From Trichodesmium erythraeum GBRTRLIN201 (GTDB taxonomy: Bacteria; Cyanobacteriota; Cyanobacteriia; Cyanobacteriales; Microcoleaceae): a stretch of DNA of 36,442 nucleotides. Where the stretch lies: positions 1-36,442 of the forward strand of contig JAGGDU010000092.1 of the NCBI GenBank assembly GCA_018457135.1, written 5' to 3'. Of the stretch, positions 9,087-18,047 are shown piece after piece; the first letter of the stretch is position 1; each line of letters starts with the position of its first letter. The notes under the pieces are model-generated. The model was not told the DNA's origin, did no database searches, and saw only the letters and a list, made by a program, of their open reading frames with translations. A program made the position numbers and the translations under genes.

Positions 9087-10304
9087 GTGAAGCTTAAATT
9101 TTGGGTTCCGATATGTCTATTAGCCACAATTTTGGTTAGTATACGTTTTCCACTTCTACAATATTTCTTTAAGGATGAGAAAGACGATAAGAGTCGTTAT
9201 TGCAAGTACTCTTATCAATCAGCATACAATAACATTGACCAATTTAAAGAGGTTTTACTTTCGGAAGCCAAGAAAGATATAGCTAAAAAGTTATTCAAAA
9301 ATCAATTTATAGATAGTATGGGTAGGTCTAATTACAGTCTTAAACAAGAAGATATGATGCTTAATGTTCTCAAAGAATATATAGTTCTAGAAAAAAAAGA
9401 ATATGAGAACAACAGCAATTTTGGTGAGTCTTGCATATCTTTCAAGGTCAGTCAAAAGCCTGAAGATAAGATGTTTAAACCTATAGAATTTCAAAAGCAA
9501 TACTGTGCTTCAGATATGAATGCTTCTTTGGAAAAAATACAACAAGAAAAAGAGAACATAATTATTGCTAGACTTCAAGAGCATGAACCTAAACTTCGAC
9601 AACGTGGAAGGAAGGAAATTTTAAGTCTAGTGTCAAAAAAGCTGTTTTTTGAGGAAGATTTAAAGGACAAGAAACATTGTGGAGTAATCAAGTTTAGCAT
9701 ATTGCCAATTGAGCTTCAGATAATTGTAAGAGAAGATTTCAATATTGGTGAATTTCAAATTATTCGTAGAGTTACAGGAGTGGATACAAAGCAAAAACAA
9801 GCTAAGTTTCAAGTCGCTATTTTGTCTGACAAGTATAATTGGAAGTATGAAAGTGACGATCAAATTGAGTTGAAAGGAGAAGTTGCTGATATTTCTCCGT
9901 TGCTCTCTAGTGAAGAAATGATTTCTAATTTTAGAGAAACTTCTGAAGTAATTAGTGTTGGTACTGCTTCATGTGAGGGAGAAGAAATCACAGAAAACGA
10001 GAGAGCCTACAGCAGAGCTGTTAATTTGGATAAATGGTTGAAACAGATTTTACAGGAGCATGACGCTCTCAAAGTCAAAAAAAGATATACTTTGACATTA
10101 GGAAAATACAGAGAAGAGTGTTCCCTCACGACTGAACAACAGACAGCTATTCAACGTAGAATCATTATAATTAGTACTATATATAGAGATAAAGATGTGA
10201 ATTTATCTGAGGCACTTTATAATGCTATGAAAAACTGGGCAAATTTCTCGTTTGATGTTGAGAAGTATGGTGAATTTAGACTTGAAAAATCTTCAAATGC
10301 CTGA
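9087..10304 (+). CDS. Membrane-anchored protein with divergent OmpA-like C-terminal domain
   Basis: I do not recognise a named family. The 405-residue protein starts at GTG (9087), followed by one hydrophobic segment (residues 5-27), which suggests an inner-membrane anchor with the rest in the periplasm. The middle is charged and Lys/Glu-rich. The C-terminal part (about residues 290-375) has SVGTASCEG, then NERAYSRAVNLDKWLKQ, then YTLTLGKYREEC, then TTEQQTAIQRRIIIIS. This order resembles an OmpA-like peptidoglycan-associated domain (GHTDS...N..LS..RA..V...L...G.G...Q..NRRVEI), although the canonical Asp and Asn-Arg-Arg are not conserved. It sits between lpxA and lpxB and may be a lineage-specific insertion or a cell-envelope factor. 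Function is open. Confidence 0.7.
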   Translation: MKLKFWVPICLLATILVSIRFPLLQYFFKDEKDDKSRYCKYSYQSAYNNIDQFKEVLLSEAKKDIAKKLFKNQFIDSMGRSNYSLKQEDMMLNVLKEYIVLEKKEYENNSNFGESCISFKVSQKPEDKMFKPIEFQKQYCASDMNASLEKIQQEKENIIIARLQEHEPKLRQRGRKEILSLVSKKLFFEEDLKDKKHCGVIKFSILPIELQIIVREDFNIGEFQIIRRVTGVDTKQKQAKFQVAILSDKYNWKYESDDQIELKGEVADISPLLSSEEMISNFRETSEVISVGTASCEGEEITENERAYSRAVNLDKWLKQILQEHDALKVKKRYTLTLGKYREECSLTTEQQTAIQRRIIIISTIYRDKDVNLSEALYNAMKNWANFSFDVEKYGEFRLEKSSNA

Positions 10305-10399
10305 AACTCTGATCTCGGAGAGTACTTTTCCCTTTTTTGAGTAATATTTTCTACACAACTTAAATAAATAACTGCTATTATATTTTGAGCTTATTGCCA

Positions 10400-11641
10400 A
10401 TGCTTAACCCCCCATCTCCCATCAAAATTTTTATTAGTACAGGTGAAGTTTCTGGAGATTTACAAGGTGCTCTGTTAGTTGAGGCACTCTACCGCCAAGC
10501 TCAACTTCAGGGTTTAAATGTGGATATTGTGGCTTTGGGGGGAGATCGCATGGCTACTGCTGGTACTACTTTGTTGGGCAATACAACTAAAATTGGTTCT
10601 GTAGGAATTGTTGAGTCTTTACCTTTTGTTTTCCCTACTCTGAAAATTCAAGAAAAAGCTAAGGAATATCTACATCAGCAGTCTCCTAATATAGTTGTTT
10701 TAATTGACTACATGGGGCCTAATCTCAGTATTGGTAGTTATATTCGCAAAACCTGGCCAAATTTGCCGATTATTTGGTACATTGCTCCTCAAGAATGGGT
10801 TTGGTCTCTGGGAAAGGATAAAACAGCTAAAATAGTGAGTTTTGCGGATAAACTTTTAGCTATTTTTCCAGAGGAGGCAAGTTATTTTCGCCAACAGGGA
10901 GCTGATGTTACTTGGGTAGGTCATCCAATTATTGACAGGATTAAAATGGCTCCTACTAGGGAAAAAGCTCGTAGTACTTTGGGTATAGCTCCTGATACAT
11001 TGGCGATCGCTTTATTGCCTGCATCTCGGCAACAAGAAGTGAAATATTTAATGCCTGTAATTTTTCAGGCAGCTCAAATAATTCAGAAAAAATTACCCCA
11101 GGCTCATTTTCTGATTCCTCTATCTTTAGAGATTTATCGTGATGCTATCACGGAGGGAATTAATAAGTATCAACTGCAGGCAACAGTTTATCCATCTTTT
11201 CCACAAAATAGTGACGAAATACAAGAAAGGAACAATTTAGAAATTCTGGCTGCAGCTGACTTGGCGATCGCTAAATCTGGTACTGTAAATTTAGAAATAG
11301 CTTTGCTAAATATACCTCAAGTAGTAATATATAAAGTTAATCCTATAACTGCTTGGATTGCTAGAAATATTCTGAGGTTTTCTATTCCATTTATTTCTCC
11401 ACCTAATCTAGTACAAATGAAGTCTATTGTACCGGAATTATTTCAAGAAAATGCTAATCCTGAAAATATTGTTTCTGAAGCTTTGGAACTTTTATTAAAT
11501 TCTCAACGCCGTGCTCAGACATTAAATGATTATCAAGAAATGCGTCAATCTTTGGGAGAAGAAGGAGTTTGTAATCGCGCAGCTCAAGCAATTTTGGATT
11601 TAGTTTTAACCAGAAAATCAAAATCTTTTTCAGATATTTAA
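10400..11641 (+). CDS. lpxB: Lipid-A-disaccharide synthase
   Basis: LpxB joins UDP-2,3-diacyl-GlcN and lipid X to form the lipid A disaccharide at the inner face of the membrane (glycosyltransferase family 19). The N-terminal motif IFISTGEVSGDLQGALLVEA, the VLIDYMGPN and IIWYIAPQEWVWS segments, TWVGHPIIDR, LLPASRQQEVKYLMP and AIAKSGTVNLEIAL all fit. From the ATG at 10400 it has 413 residues. A TTG at 10385 is in frame but only adds SLLP-type residues, so I prefer the ATG. Two HIP1 sites are inside. It probably shares transcription with the preceding gene (about 95-bp gap), though a small hairpin with a following T-rich run near 10308-10336 might weaken read-through. Confidence 0.95.
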   Translation: MLNPPSPIKIFISTGEVSGDLQGALLVEALYRQAQLQGLNVDIVALGGDRMATAGTTLLGNTTKIGSVGIVESLPFVFPTLKIQEKAKEYLHQQSPNIVVLIDYMGPNLSIGSYIRKTWPNLPIIWYIAPQEWVWSLGKDKTAKIVSFADKLLAIFPEEASYFRQQGADVTWVGHPIIDRIKMAPTREKARSTLGIAPDTLAIALLPASRQQEVKYLMPVIFQAAQIIQKKLPQAHFLIPLSLEIYRDAITEGINKYQLQATVYPSFPQNSDEIQERNNLEILAAADLAIAKSGTVNLEIALLNIPQVVIYKVNPITAWIARNILRFSIPFISPPNLVQMKSIVPELFQENANPENIVSEALELLLNSQRRAQTLNDYQEMRQSLGEEGVCNRAAQAILDLVLTRKSKSFSDI

Positions 11642-11890
11642 ATAAGTAATTTTTAGTAGGGGTACAAAAGTAGGTATTCGGGGTGTAGGAATCAAACCCC
11701 TAGAGGGGGTAGACCTCCCTAGAACATATACGATAGGGTTTTTGTTATGATAATTAAAAGAACTTGATGTAATGTTAATATTGGTAGCTTTGAAATTATC
11801 ATTTTATCAATATTATAAATGATGGCAACAAGTTTTAAACATAAAAATTAGTTTTATGATTAAAACTAAGAAAAATATTTCTCGGCTTAT

Positions 11891-12487
11891 ATGAATAGTA
11901 TTTATCTGCTGCTTTTACTTTATTCAAAAAGGATTTTAAGATTCTGTAACATAGGAAAAAAAAGAAAAAAAAGTTTGACTATTCTTTTCATTTTTTTCGG
12001 AAAAATCTTTCTGTATATAAGTTTTATAATAGCTATTGAAAAGCCTCTTTTTTCTGGGGAACTTAGGAATAATATTATCTCTAAAGAAATCATAAATAAA
12101 CTTGAAATTCAAGGTTTTTTGGATGGTTATCAAAGGTCTAAATCTGGTTTAGATGAATTCATAGAAGGAGGAATTCAGAAACGAAATATAATGGAAATAA
12201 TAGAGCATAAAATTTATGCTGATGCTTATCTACGTGGTTATTTACAGTTTGAAACTGACCTAAGTAAGTATATTACTATGAATAAAAGTGAAATGTATTT
12301 ACAAGCTATAGGGTTTAAAGATGGTTGTTTGAGAGCAAAAGCTAGATTAAATAAATTTCCAGGAGTGGGAATGGATAACTTAGGTTTAACAAAATTAAGA
12401 CAACAGTTAATTTATATTGATGCCTATCAGCGAGGTTATTATAGATGGTTATTTACTAATTCTTGTCTACCTACACCATATAATTAG
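11891..12487 (+). CDS. Hypothetical membrane-anchored protein with two internal repeats
   Basis: The family is not recognised. The 198-residue protein has a Lys-rich N-terminus, one hydrophobic segment (about residues 28-48, LTILFIFFGKIFLYISFIIA) and a C-terminal part probably outside the membrane. That part is an internal duplication. Repeat one (about 73-125) has GFLDGYQRSKSGLDEF followed by YADAYLRGYLQ. Repeat two (about 140-188) has GFKDGCLRAKARLNKF followed by YIDAYQRGYYR. The start at 11891 has no clear Shine-Dalgarno. Codon use matches its AT-rich surroundings. It may be a real small envelope protein; the ordered repeat argues against a chance ORF. Confidence 0.6.
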   Translation: MNSIYLLLLLYSKRILRFCNIGKKRKKSLTILFIFFGKIFLYISFIIAIEKPLFSGELRNNIISKEIINKLEIQGFLDGYQRSKSGLDEFIEGGIQKRNIMEIIEHKIYADAYLRGYLQFETDLSKYITMNKSEMYLQAIGFKDGCLRAKARLNKFPGVGMDNLGLTKLRQQLIYIDAYQRGYYRWLFTNSCLPTPYN

Positions 12488-12857
12488 GGTTTACTGAAAA
12501 GTTTACTCAGTGAGTTTTAAGAGTCAGAAATAAGGAGTTAGGAGTTAGTATTGCAGGAGTTCCAGAAATTATAATTACAGCAGTTTTAGAGTTAAGTAAA
12601 ATCGTTTCATACACCTCAAAATTCATACATTAATACATTATAGGAGTTGCCACAACTGTTAGGAATATTTATTATTGCCAGTTGCTTTTTTCCTGTTGCC
12701 TTTTAATCAAGATACGATATCCTAACTGATATCTTGGTTACTATAAGTTTGGAAAAATTCAAAACTTTGATGCTATTAGTAATTTCAGGAAATTATTTGA
12801 TATTTTTTTACTTCCCTAATCTCATCTTGCTTTCAAGACTAGCTTTCTTAAGTTAAT
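12488..12857. other. Intergenic, nothing definite
   Basis: AT-rich spacer containing short repeated words (aaggagttaggagttag near 12531-12547) and no credible ORF or RNA gene. The 3' part should carry the promoter of the following membrane protein. Confidence 0.45.
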
Positions 12858-13262
12858 ATGAAAAAATACAGAAAGATTATTTTAATATGTTTAGTTTTTA
12901 CTGTAATTTTAGGTTTGTTAACTAAGTTCTATGAAGGAACCTTTTCGGAATGGCTGAACAATTCTTTTAGTTCGATTTTTTATGAGGCATTCTGGATTTT
13001 ATTAGTAATTTTTATTCGGCCTCAAATTTCTACTGTTAGGGTTATTTTTTTTGTTTTTATTAGTACCTCATTTCTAGAATTTATCCAATTATGGAAACCA
13101 CCTTTTTTACAAGCTATTAGAGCTACTTTAATTGGTAGGTTGTTATTAGGAAATACCTTTGTATGGTGGGATTTTTTATACTATGCATTGGGATGTACAT
13201 TGACTTGGATACTTTTAGGTTACTTAAAATCCTATACAGACATAAAAAACAAACAAGATTAG
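12858..13262 (+). CDS. DUF2809-family membrane protein
   Basis: The 134-residue protein has four predicted membrane helices (about 7-23, 40-57, 62-79 and 105-122) and the conserved DUF2809 segments EFIQLWKPPFLQAIRATLIG and LLGNTFVWWDFLYYALGC. Its function is unknown in all organisms as far as I know. The ATG start and full-family length indicate it is intact. It stands alone between spacers. The 64-residue ORF overlapping its end in another frame is a shadow. Confidence 0.82.
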   Translation: MKKYRKIILICLVFTVILGLLTKFYEGTFSEWLNNSFSSIFYEAFWILLVIFIRPQISTVRVIFFVFISTSFLEFIQLWKPPFLQAIRATLIGRLLLGNTFVWWDFLYYALGCTLTWILLGYLKSYTDIKNKQD

Positions 13263-13480
13263 GGAATATAAATTATAGCTACAGTGTTTTTAAAGTTAAT
13301 AATATCAAGTTATTTTTATTCTTTTTATTCCCTATTTTTAGAATTAATACTGAGTAGTAATTTTATAATAATTTTCTAACTATTAACTATTCGGGCGCCA
13401 CCAAATAATTTTGTAGCTCAATAGTATGGGAATTACTATATTTATCTTACTTTGAAATTTTGAACTTTGACTTTTAATCT

Positions 13481-15019
13481 TTAAGCTACTCTTACCCACT
13501 CAATAATAGCTTTAGTCAATCCATCCAAAGTATATTCTTGAGCTTCCACATCTACTCTACCTAATAGACTATGACAACTTTGAGAAGTTTGAGGTCCGAT
13601 AGAAGCAATACAAATATTTTCTAATAAATCTTCGGGTAATTTATCCTTATTTTCCCCAATTAAATAACAAAAGTTTTTGACAGTTTTAGAACTAGCAAAA
13701 GTAATAACATCTATGTGATAATTCTGTAGGGCTAACAAAGCTTCGGGTAAAATATTTTCTGGGCAACTAGACTCATAAGCAGCTACTTCTATTACCTCTG
13801 CACCTTGACTATTTAATTCCTTAACTAATACTTCTCGACCACCAGTTTCTACTCTGGGAAATAAAATCTTTTTCCCACTCAATTTTTCGGGAAAATTCGC
13901 TACTAAAGAATCAGCAACAAAGTTAGGTGGAATAAAATCTGGTACTAAACCACAAGTCTTCAAACTTTCTGCAGTTTTTTTACCAACTACTGCTATTTTT
14001 ACTCCAGCTAAAGCACGACTATCTTTACCTTTCTCTGCTAATCTTTCAAAGAAATAGTCTACTCCATTTGTAGAAGTAAGAATTAACCAATCAAAACTAT
14101 TTATATTAGTAATACCTAGGTCTAAATCATGCCAACTTGAAGGGGGAGTAATAACTAAAGCTGGCATTTCAATTACTTTTGCTCCTTGTTTTTTGAGAAG
14201 TTCGCTAAACTTACTTGACTGACCTGCTGAACGAGTTACTAAAATAGTTTTATTTGCTAAAGGTGCTATCTCTGTTTTGGCTTCTGACTTTTCTCTAACC
14301 ATGTTATTTGGATATTGTAAATAATCTCTTAATCTGACTACTTCTCCTACTATTATCACACAAGGGGATAAATATTCAGCATAAGTTTGTTTAGCAATAT
14401 TGCTCAAATTACTAATCCAAATTTGTTGTTTAGGAGTTGCACAATTTTTGATAATAGCTACAGGAGTTTGAGGTTTTCTTTGGTGTTTTAATAACTGATG
14501 TACAATTTCACCTAAATTTTTTGCCCCCATTAAAATTACTAAAGTTTCAATTTTAGATATTGTTTCCCAGTCTAATACTTTTATGTCATGAGCAGTTAAG
14601 ATGACAAAAGCTCTACTCATTACTGTATCTGTTAAAGGAATATTTGCTAGTAAAGGTGCAGCTAATGTAGAGGAAATTCCTGGTACTATTTCAAATTCAC
14701 AACCTGCTTTAATTAATGCTTGAATTTCTGGAGTAGCACGACCAAAAATAAAGGGGTCTCCTCCTTTTAGTCTAATTACTTGTTTGCCTAAATTATATTT
14801 TTCTATTAATAAGCTATTAATTTCTGACTGAGATATACTGGGTTTACCGCCACGTTTACCCATCTCTATTTTTAAACAATTTTCTGGTGCTAGTTCTAAA
14901 ATAGAGTCATCAATTAAGGCATCATAAATTAATACTTCCCCTTGAGTAATTAGGGCATGTGCTTTGAGGGTTAAATATTCTTTATTTCCGGGTCCGGCTC
15001 CAATGATATATACTTTCAT
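13481..15019 (-). CDS. cobA-hemD: Uroporphyrinogen-III C-methyltransferase / uroporphyrinogen-III synthase fusion
   Basis: The 512-residue protein joins two tetrapyrrole enzymes. Residues 1 to about 240 are an S-adenosylmethionine-dependent methyltransferase (SUMT/CobA): VYIIGAGPGN at the start, EMGKRGGKPS, VIRLKGGDPFIFGRATPE, VPGISSTLAAPLLANIPLT and CVIIVGEVVRLR. Residues about 255-512 are uroporphyrinogen-III synthase (HemD): ILVTRSAGQSSKFSELLKKQ, DWLILTSTNGVDYFFERL, KILFPRVETGGREVL, ITFASSKTVKNF and IASIGPQTSQS. HemD closes the macrocycle shared by haem, chlorophyll and bilins; CobA diverts it to sirohaem and cobalamin. Such fusions are known in several bacterial groups. The domain order and full length suggest both halves work. 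It stands alone on the minus strand. Confidence 0.93.
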   Translation of the reverse strand: MKVYIIGAGPGNKEYLTLKAHALITQGEVLIYDALIDDSILELAPENCLKIEMGKRGGKPSISQSEINSLLIEKYNLGKQVIRLKGGDPFIFGRATPEIQALIKAGCEFEIVPGISSTLAAPLLANIPLTDTVMSRAFVILTAHDIKVLDWETISKIETLVILMGAKNLGEIVHQLLKHQRKPQTPVAIIKNCATPKQQIWISNLSNIAKQTYAEYLSPCVIIVGEVVRLRDYLQYPNNMVREKSEAKTEIAPLANKTILVTRSAGQSSKFSELLKKQGAKVIEMPALVITPPSSWHDLDLGITNINSFDWLILTSTNGVDYFFERLAEKGKDSRALAGVKIAVVGKKTAESLKTCGLVPDFIPPNFVADSLVANFPEKLSGKKILFPRVETGGREVLVKELNSQGAEVIEVAAYESSCPENILPEALLALQNYHIDVITFASSKTVKNFCYLIGENKDKLPEDLLENICIASIGPQTSQSCHSLLGRVDVEAQEYTLDGLTKAIIEWVRVA

Positions 15020-15974
15020 TTCAGTTATTAGTTATTAGTTATCGGTAAAAAGTAGGTTGGATATAACGCAGTAAAGCTAAACATTGGTTTTATAACTATG
15101 GGTTTAGGTTAGGAGGCTGTTAAACGGTTTTTGCGCGGCATTTCTGTACTAAAAATTTATCAGAGATTACTTTTGACTTTTGACTTGTGGGTAGGGCTGT
15201 ATTTTTGTTGGGTTTCGGTTACTAAACCCAACTTACTGTGTACTTTCTTTTTTCAAGTTTGTTTCATTAAATGCTTTTTCTAATTCTGAAGTTAATTGTA
15301 AGCGATCGCTCCACAATTTCAAATAGTCAAAATCTAATATTTTTGATCTAGCTTTTAAAATTCCTAATAGATAACGTCATTGTTTTTGATAAGTTATCTG
15401 ATATTTTGTATCATCTTAATTTCTGTAAAATAATATTTTCTGGAAAAATAATATAAATAAGTTTATTTCCGACAAATAATTGTATGATTTTCCGGCAATA
15501 CATTGCTAATAATTCAAAATAATTCGATTATTTAATAGGATATATTTCAGCTTTAATTACTGATTTTTATGAATAAGAAAAAATATTATTATGACTCTTA
15601 ACAGCATCTTCTATAGAATCTTAAGTTACATATTTTTTTGTTAATAAAACTGCTATTAATTGTTGTATTTTTATAGCCATAAAATTACTGCAATATCAGC
15701 ATATTCTGTTTTTATCCTGTCTCCCTAGAAAGAGCTAGCAAGACTACTAATGAAATAGTAAAAAATGTGCAATTTATCTAATTTTTACCAAGGTTTACGG
15801 CTAAGTTTATTTCATAAATAACCATAAAATCTGTATGGATTAATTTACTAATTGAATAATATTCTCTCATGATTTTAATTTTATATACTCTATTTTTAGT
15901 TTTTTATTGGTTAAATTATTATGTTGCTTTTTAAATAAAATTCACAAATTTTATTGTAACTGAATAGATGCTCT
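15020..15974. other. Gene-poor stretch with decayed coding sequence
   Basis: About 950 bases without an intact gene. On the minus strand, a frame ending at the TAA at 15233-15235 looks like a real protein C-terminus (listed separately). Further upstream on that strand, interrupted pieces such as MAIKIQQLIAVLLTKKYV (starting near 15680) are followed by several stops. The sequence is very AT-rich from 15400 to 15974. Confidence 0.45.
15233..15379 (-). pseudogene. C-terminal remnant of an unidentified gene
   Basis: Downstream of an in-frame TGA (15377-15379) about 47 codons read RYLLGILKARSKILDFDYLK, then LWSDRLQLTSELEKAFNE, to a stop at 15233-15235. The helix-like pattern G-I-L...LD..YL..W...L resembles the C-terminal tail of nucleotidyltransferase-type proteins encoded in toxin-antitoxin modules, but that is recall-based and weak. 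The upstream part has several stops in all frames. It contains a HIP1 site. Confidence 0.4.
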
Positions 15975-16214
15975 ATGATGTTGGATACTTCTGGTTTATA
16001 TGGGCATTTCACCTATTATTTCAAAACAATTTTTTTCAGTTTCTATTGTTATGTCTGTTGCTTGGTTTTTATACATTATTGGCTATTTATAGTTTTTTTT
16101 CATAAAGAAGAGGTACATTTACGAGCCTCTATTATCTCTCTGAAAAAGGGGGACTTTCTGTTTGATTTTCTAGGATACCCCATTATCTCCTTGAAAAAGA
16201 GGGACTTTTTGTGA
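15975..16214 (+). other. Doubtful 79-codon ORF, possible relic of a PIN-domain start
   Basis: The first residues MMLDTSGLYGHF look like the start of a PIN-domain toxin (L-L-D-T-S-G-L). After that the frame is rich in Phe, Tyr and Cys, unlike any PIN domain, and it ends inside two copies of a short repeat (16131-16212). I think this is non-functional or not a gene; a relic after a deletion is possible. Confidence 0.25.
16131..16212. repeat. Two copies of a 30-bp direct repeat
   Basis: tattatctctctgaaaaagg (from 16130) and cattatctccttgaaaaaga (from 16182) are each followed by gggactttctg or gggactttttg. The word is related to the ctgaaaaaggg repeat near 27228, a common cyanobacterial interspersed repeat with a small hairpin (cccctgaaaaaggggg type). 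Confidence 0.6.
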
Positions 16215-16381
16215 GCTCTTCCTCTTTTTAAGTTATGCTTGCTCAATTATCTTTATTAACATAAAACTTGACAAATAAAGAGAAGTAAAGATTATTAGGA
16301 TAGCTTTTGATGTGATTTTTAAGCTATTTTTTCCTAAAAGTCTCCCTATATTTTTACGTCCCTATTTTCCTATTTGTAACT
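16215..16381 (+). promoter_or_regulatory. Candidate promoter of the GTPase/vWA/kinase cluster
   Basis: TTGACA at 16268-16273 matches the -35 consensus exactly. A fair -10 candidate (attatt, 16291-16296) lies 17 bases further, leaving about 80 bases of leader before the first GTPase start. The -10 match is poor, so the call is tentative. Confidence 0.35.
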
Positions 16382-17152
16382 ATGGGTATTATATATATTG
16401 GCGATCGCGAAACAGGTAAAACTTCTCTTGCTCTTGAACTAGCTAACCCTAGTAGTAATAATTTTGTCAAAGTTATTTCCCCCCCCTACAACGAACTAAA
16501 GGCTTTACTGTGGGACGATGTAGAGGGGAGAACCCGTGCTACGGATGGCAGGGAAGCTACCTATGACCGGACCCTAGAAATAGAAGTTTTCCTTTCCACT
16601 AGGCGCAAAACAATATATACCGACTGGGTCGATACTCCTGGAGAAATATGGCGAGGAAGTTGGCAAAAAAATAACCCGGACAAATGGGCCAGTTTTGTAG
16701 AAACTGCTCATAGTAGCCAAGGAGTTATTCTAGTTGTCCCTCCCTATCGGGAAATTATCCGTCAAGATGGGGGAACCAACCCTGATGAATTTATTACTCA
16801 ACAGCAGTGGGTACGACGGTTTGATAGCTGGGTAGATTTTTTCCGTTATGAGTGTCCAAATGTCAAACATATTGCTTTATGTCTGAATAAAGTGGACTTA
16901 CTCCAAGGTATTGACCTGAAACAGGAAGCAGAAAAATTGGCCTTTCATCCCCACAGCTCCCGTATGAACTGGAATGAACGCAATGACTATATCTTCAAGC
17001 GCTTTTTCCGTCCTATTCGCTCCCATATTGCTCAACTTAATAAATACACTTCTGGTTTAAGTGTGAGGTGTTTTATTACTAGCATTTATAACCGTGAGCT
17101 TCTTGAGCTACCCTGGATTTATCTAGGAATTTATCTTAAAAGTGACATTTAA
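16382..17152 (+). CDS. Small P-loop GTPase, first of three
   Basis: This soluble 256-residue GTPase has the G1/Walker A loop GDRETGKTS (residues 7-15), the G3/Walker B motif DTPG (84-87) in IYTDWVDTPGE, and a good G4 motif NKVD (169-172) in ALCLNKVDLL, so guanine specificity is likely. A G5-like Thr-Ser follows near residue 233. It belongs to the broad TRAFAC-type GTPases and differs clearly from the two GTPases downstream, which have a different G4. It opens a long plus-strand cluster with only 16 bases to the next gene. Similar small GTPases occur with GTPase-associated large proteins in predicted bacterial conflict systems. No membrane segment is seen. The ATG at 16382 has no strong Shine-Dalgarno; a HIP1-like site overlaps codons 6-9. 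Confidence 0.85.
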   Translation: MGIIYIGDRETGKTSLALELANPSSNNFVKVISPPYNELKALLWDDVEGRTRATDGREATYDRTLEIEVFLSTRRKTIYTDWVDTPGEIWRGSWQKNNPDKWASFVETAHSSQGVILVVPPYREIIRQDGGTNPDEFITQQQWVRRFDSWVDFFRYECPNVKHIALCLNKVDLLQGIDLKQEAEKLAFHPHSSRMNWNERNDYIFKRFFRPIRSHIAQLNKYTSGLSVRCFITSIYNRELLELPWIYLGIYLKSDI

Positions 17153-17168
17153 TTTTAAGTAAAAATTT

Positions 17169-17990
17169 ATGGGAAATATTTGTATCATCGGACCCAAGAA
17201 CTCAGGAAAAACTACCTATCTCGCTGGACTGAGCTATTATTCTGATTATGGAGGTTCTTGTAGTAAATATATAGTTTCACCTCTAAACGATGAGTCTCGC
17301 GAGCTAAAGCAGCAAGCGGAAGATACTATTTTGACGGGATTATCCTTTGATGCGACTGGTACCTATGTTCAGAGCGTAAATGACCTTAACTACTACTCTT
17401 TTAAAATTGAAGTAAAAAGGGGACTTTTTAAACCTAAAAATATCATTATACTAAATGTTCGGGACTATCCTGGTGAAATATTTGAGAATATCCTCTATGC
17501 CAGTCAAACAGATAGTATTCACGAAGAGTTTATCAACGAATGTTTAATGCCTGATGTTGATGGTTGTCTGTTGCTGTTTACTGAATGGGAAAATAGCAAA
17601 GACGATTTTTATAGTAAACTTATGAGTCGCTTTGTGGAAATAATGGATGAACACGGTCGTCTTTACAACTATCGTCTAGCTGTGGTGATGAGTAAATGTG
17701 AGCGGGGAGAAATTTGGCCAGGACGTATTGACCCTGAAACCGACCTATTCCGTGTTTATTTGAAAAAAACTTTTAAAACCCTCAAAAAAGACATTCCTAA
17801 ACGGAACTTAAGATTTTTTGCCCTATCAACCTTCGGTGTTTTAGGACGTTATGACCCACGGCCAAACCGTGTTGATGCTGTGGGTAGTGGGGGACGAGCT
17901 TCGACTTTACGGAAATCGGAGGGGAAATCTTGGAAACCCTATAATCTCATAGAACCCCTTTGTTGGTTAAATAAGGAGGGGCCAAAATAG
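17169..17990 (+). CDS. P-loop GTPase, second of three (SKCE type)
   Basis: The 273-residue protein has GPKNSGKTT (G1, residues 8-16), RDYPGE around 98-103 (G3, with Asp99 and Gly102) and VVMSKCERG, where SKCE (175-178) takes the place of the NKxD G4 motif. ALSTFGVLGR near 218-227 is probably the G5 region. It shares with the next protein the AFG/TFG-x-LGR-xx-PxPN stretch and the ending WxPxxLxxPxxWL, so the two are paralogues. The Ser-for-Asn and Glu-for-Asp changes may alter base choice. To my recollection such proteins match the double-GTPase (DO-GTPase) families described in conflict systems, but I cannot confirm the family here. It lies 16 bases after the first GTPase. Confidence 0.82.
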   Translation: MGNICIIGPKNSGKTTYLAGLSYYSDYGGSCSKYIVSPLNDESRELKQQAEDTILTGLSFDATGTYVQSVNDLNYYSFKIEVKRGLFKPKNIIILNVRDYPGEIFENILYASQTDSIHEEFINECLMPDVDGCLLLFTEWENSKDDFYSKLMSRFVEIMDEHGRLYNYRLAVVMSKCERGEIWPGRIDPETDLFRVYLKKTFKTLKKDIPKRNLRFFALSTFGVLGRYDPRPNRVDAVGSGGRASTLRKSEGKSWKPYNLIEPLCWLNKEGPK

Positions 17991-18047
17991 TTTGGATCTT
18001 AACTCCTAGGGTTGTCTTACAGTCTATAACAATACTTAAAGAAAGAA

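Noticed and set aside
13385-13430. tRNA-like words (tagctcaatagtatggg)
   Set aside because: No acceptor or anticodon stem and no T-arm could be formed around them.
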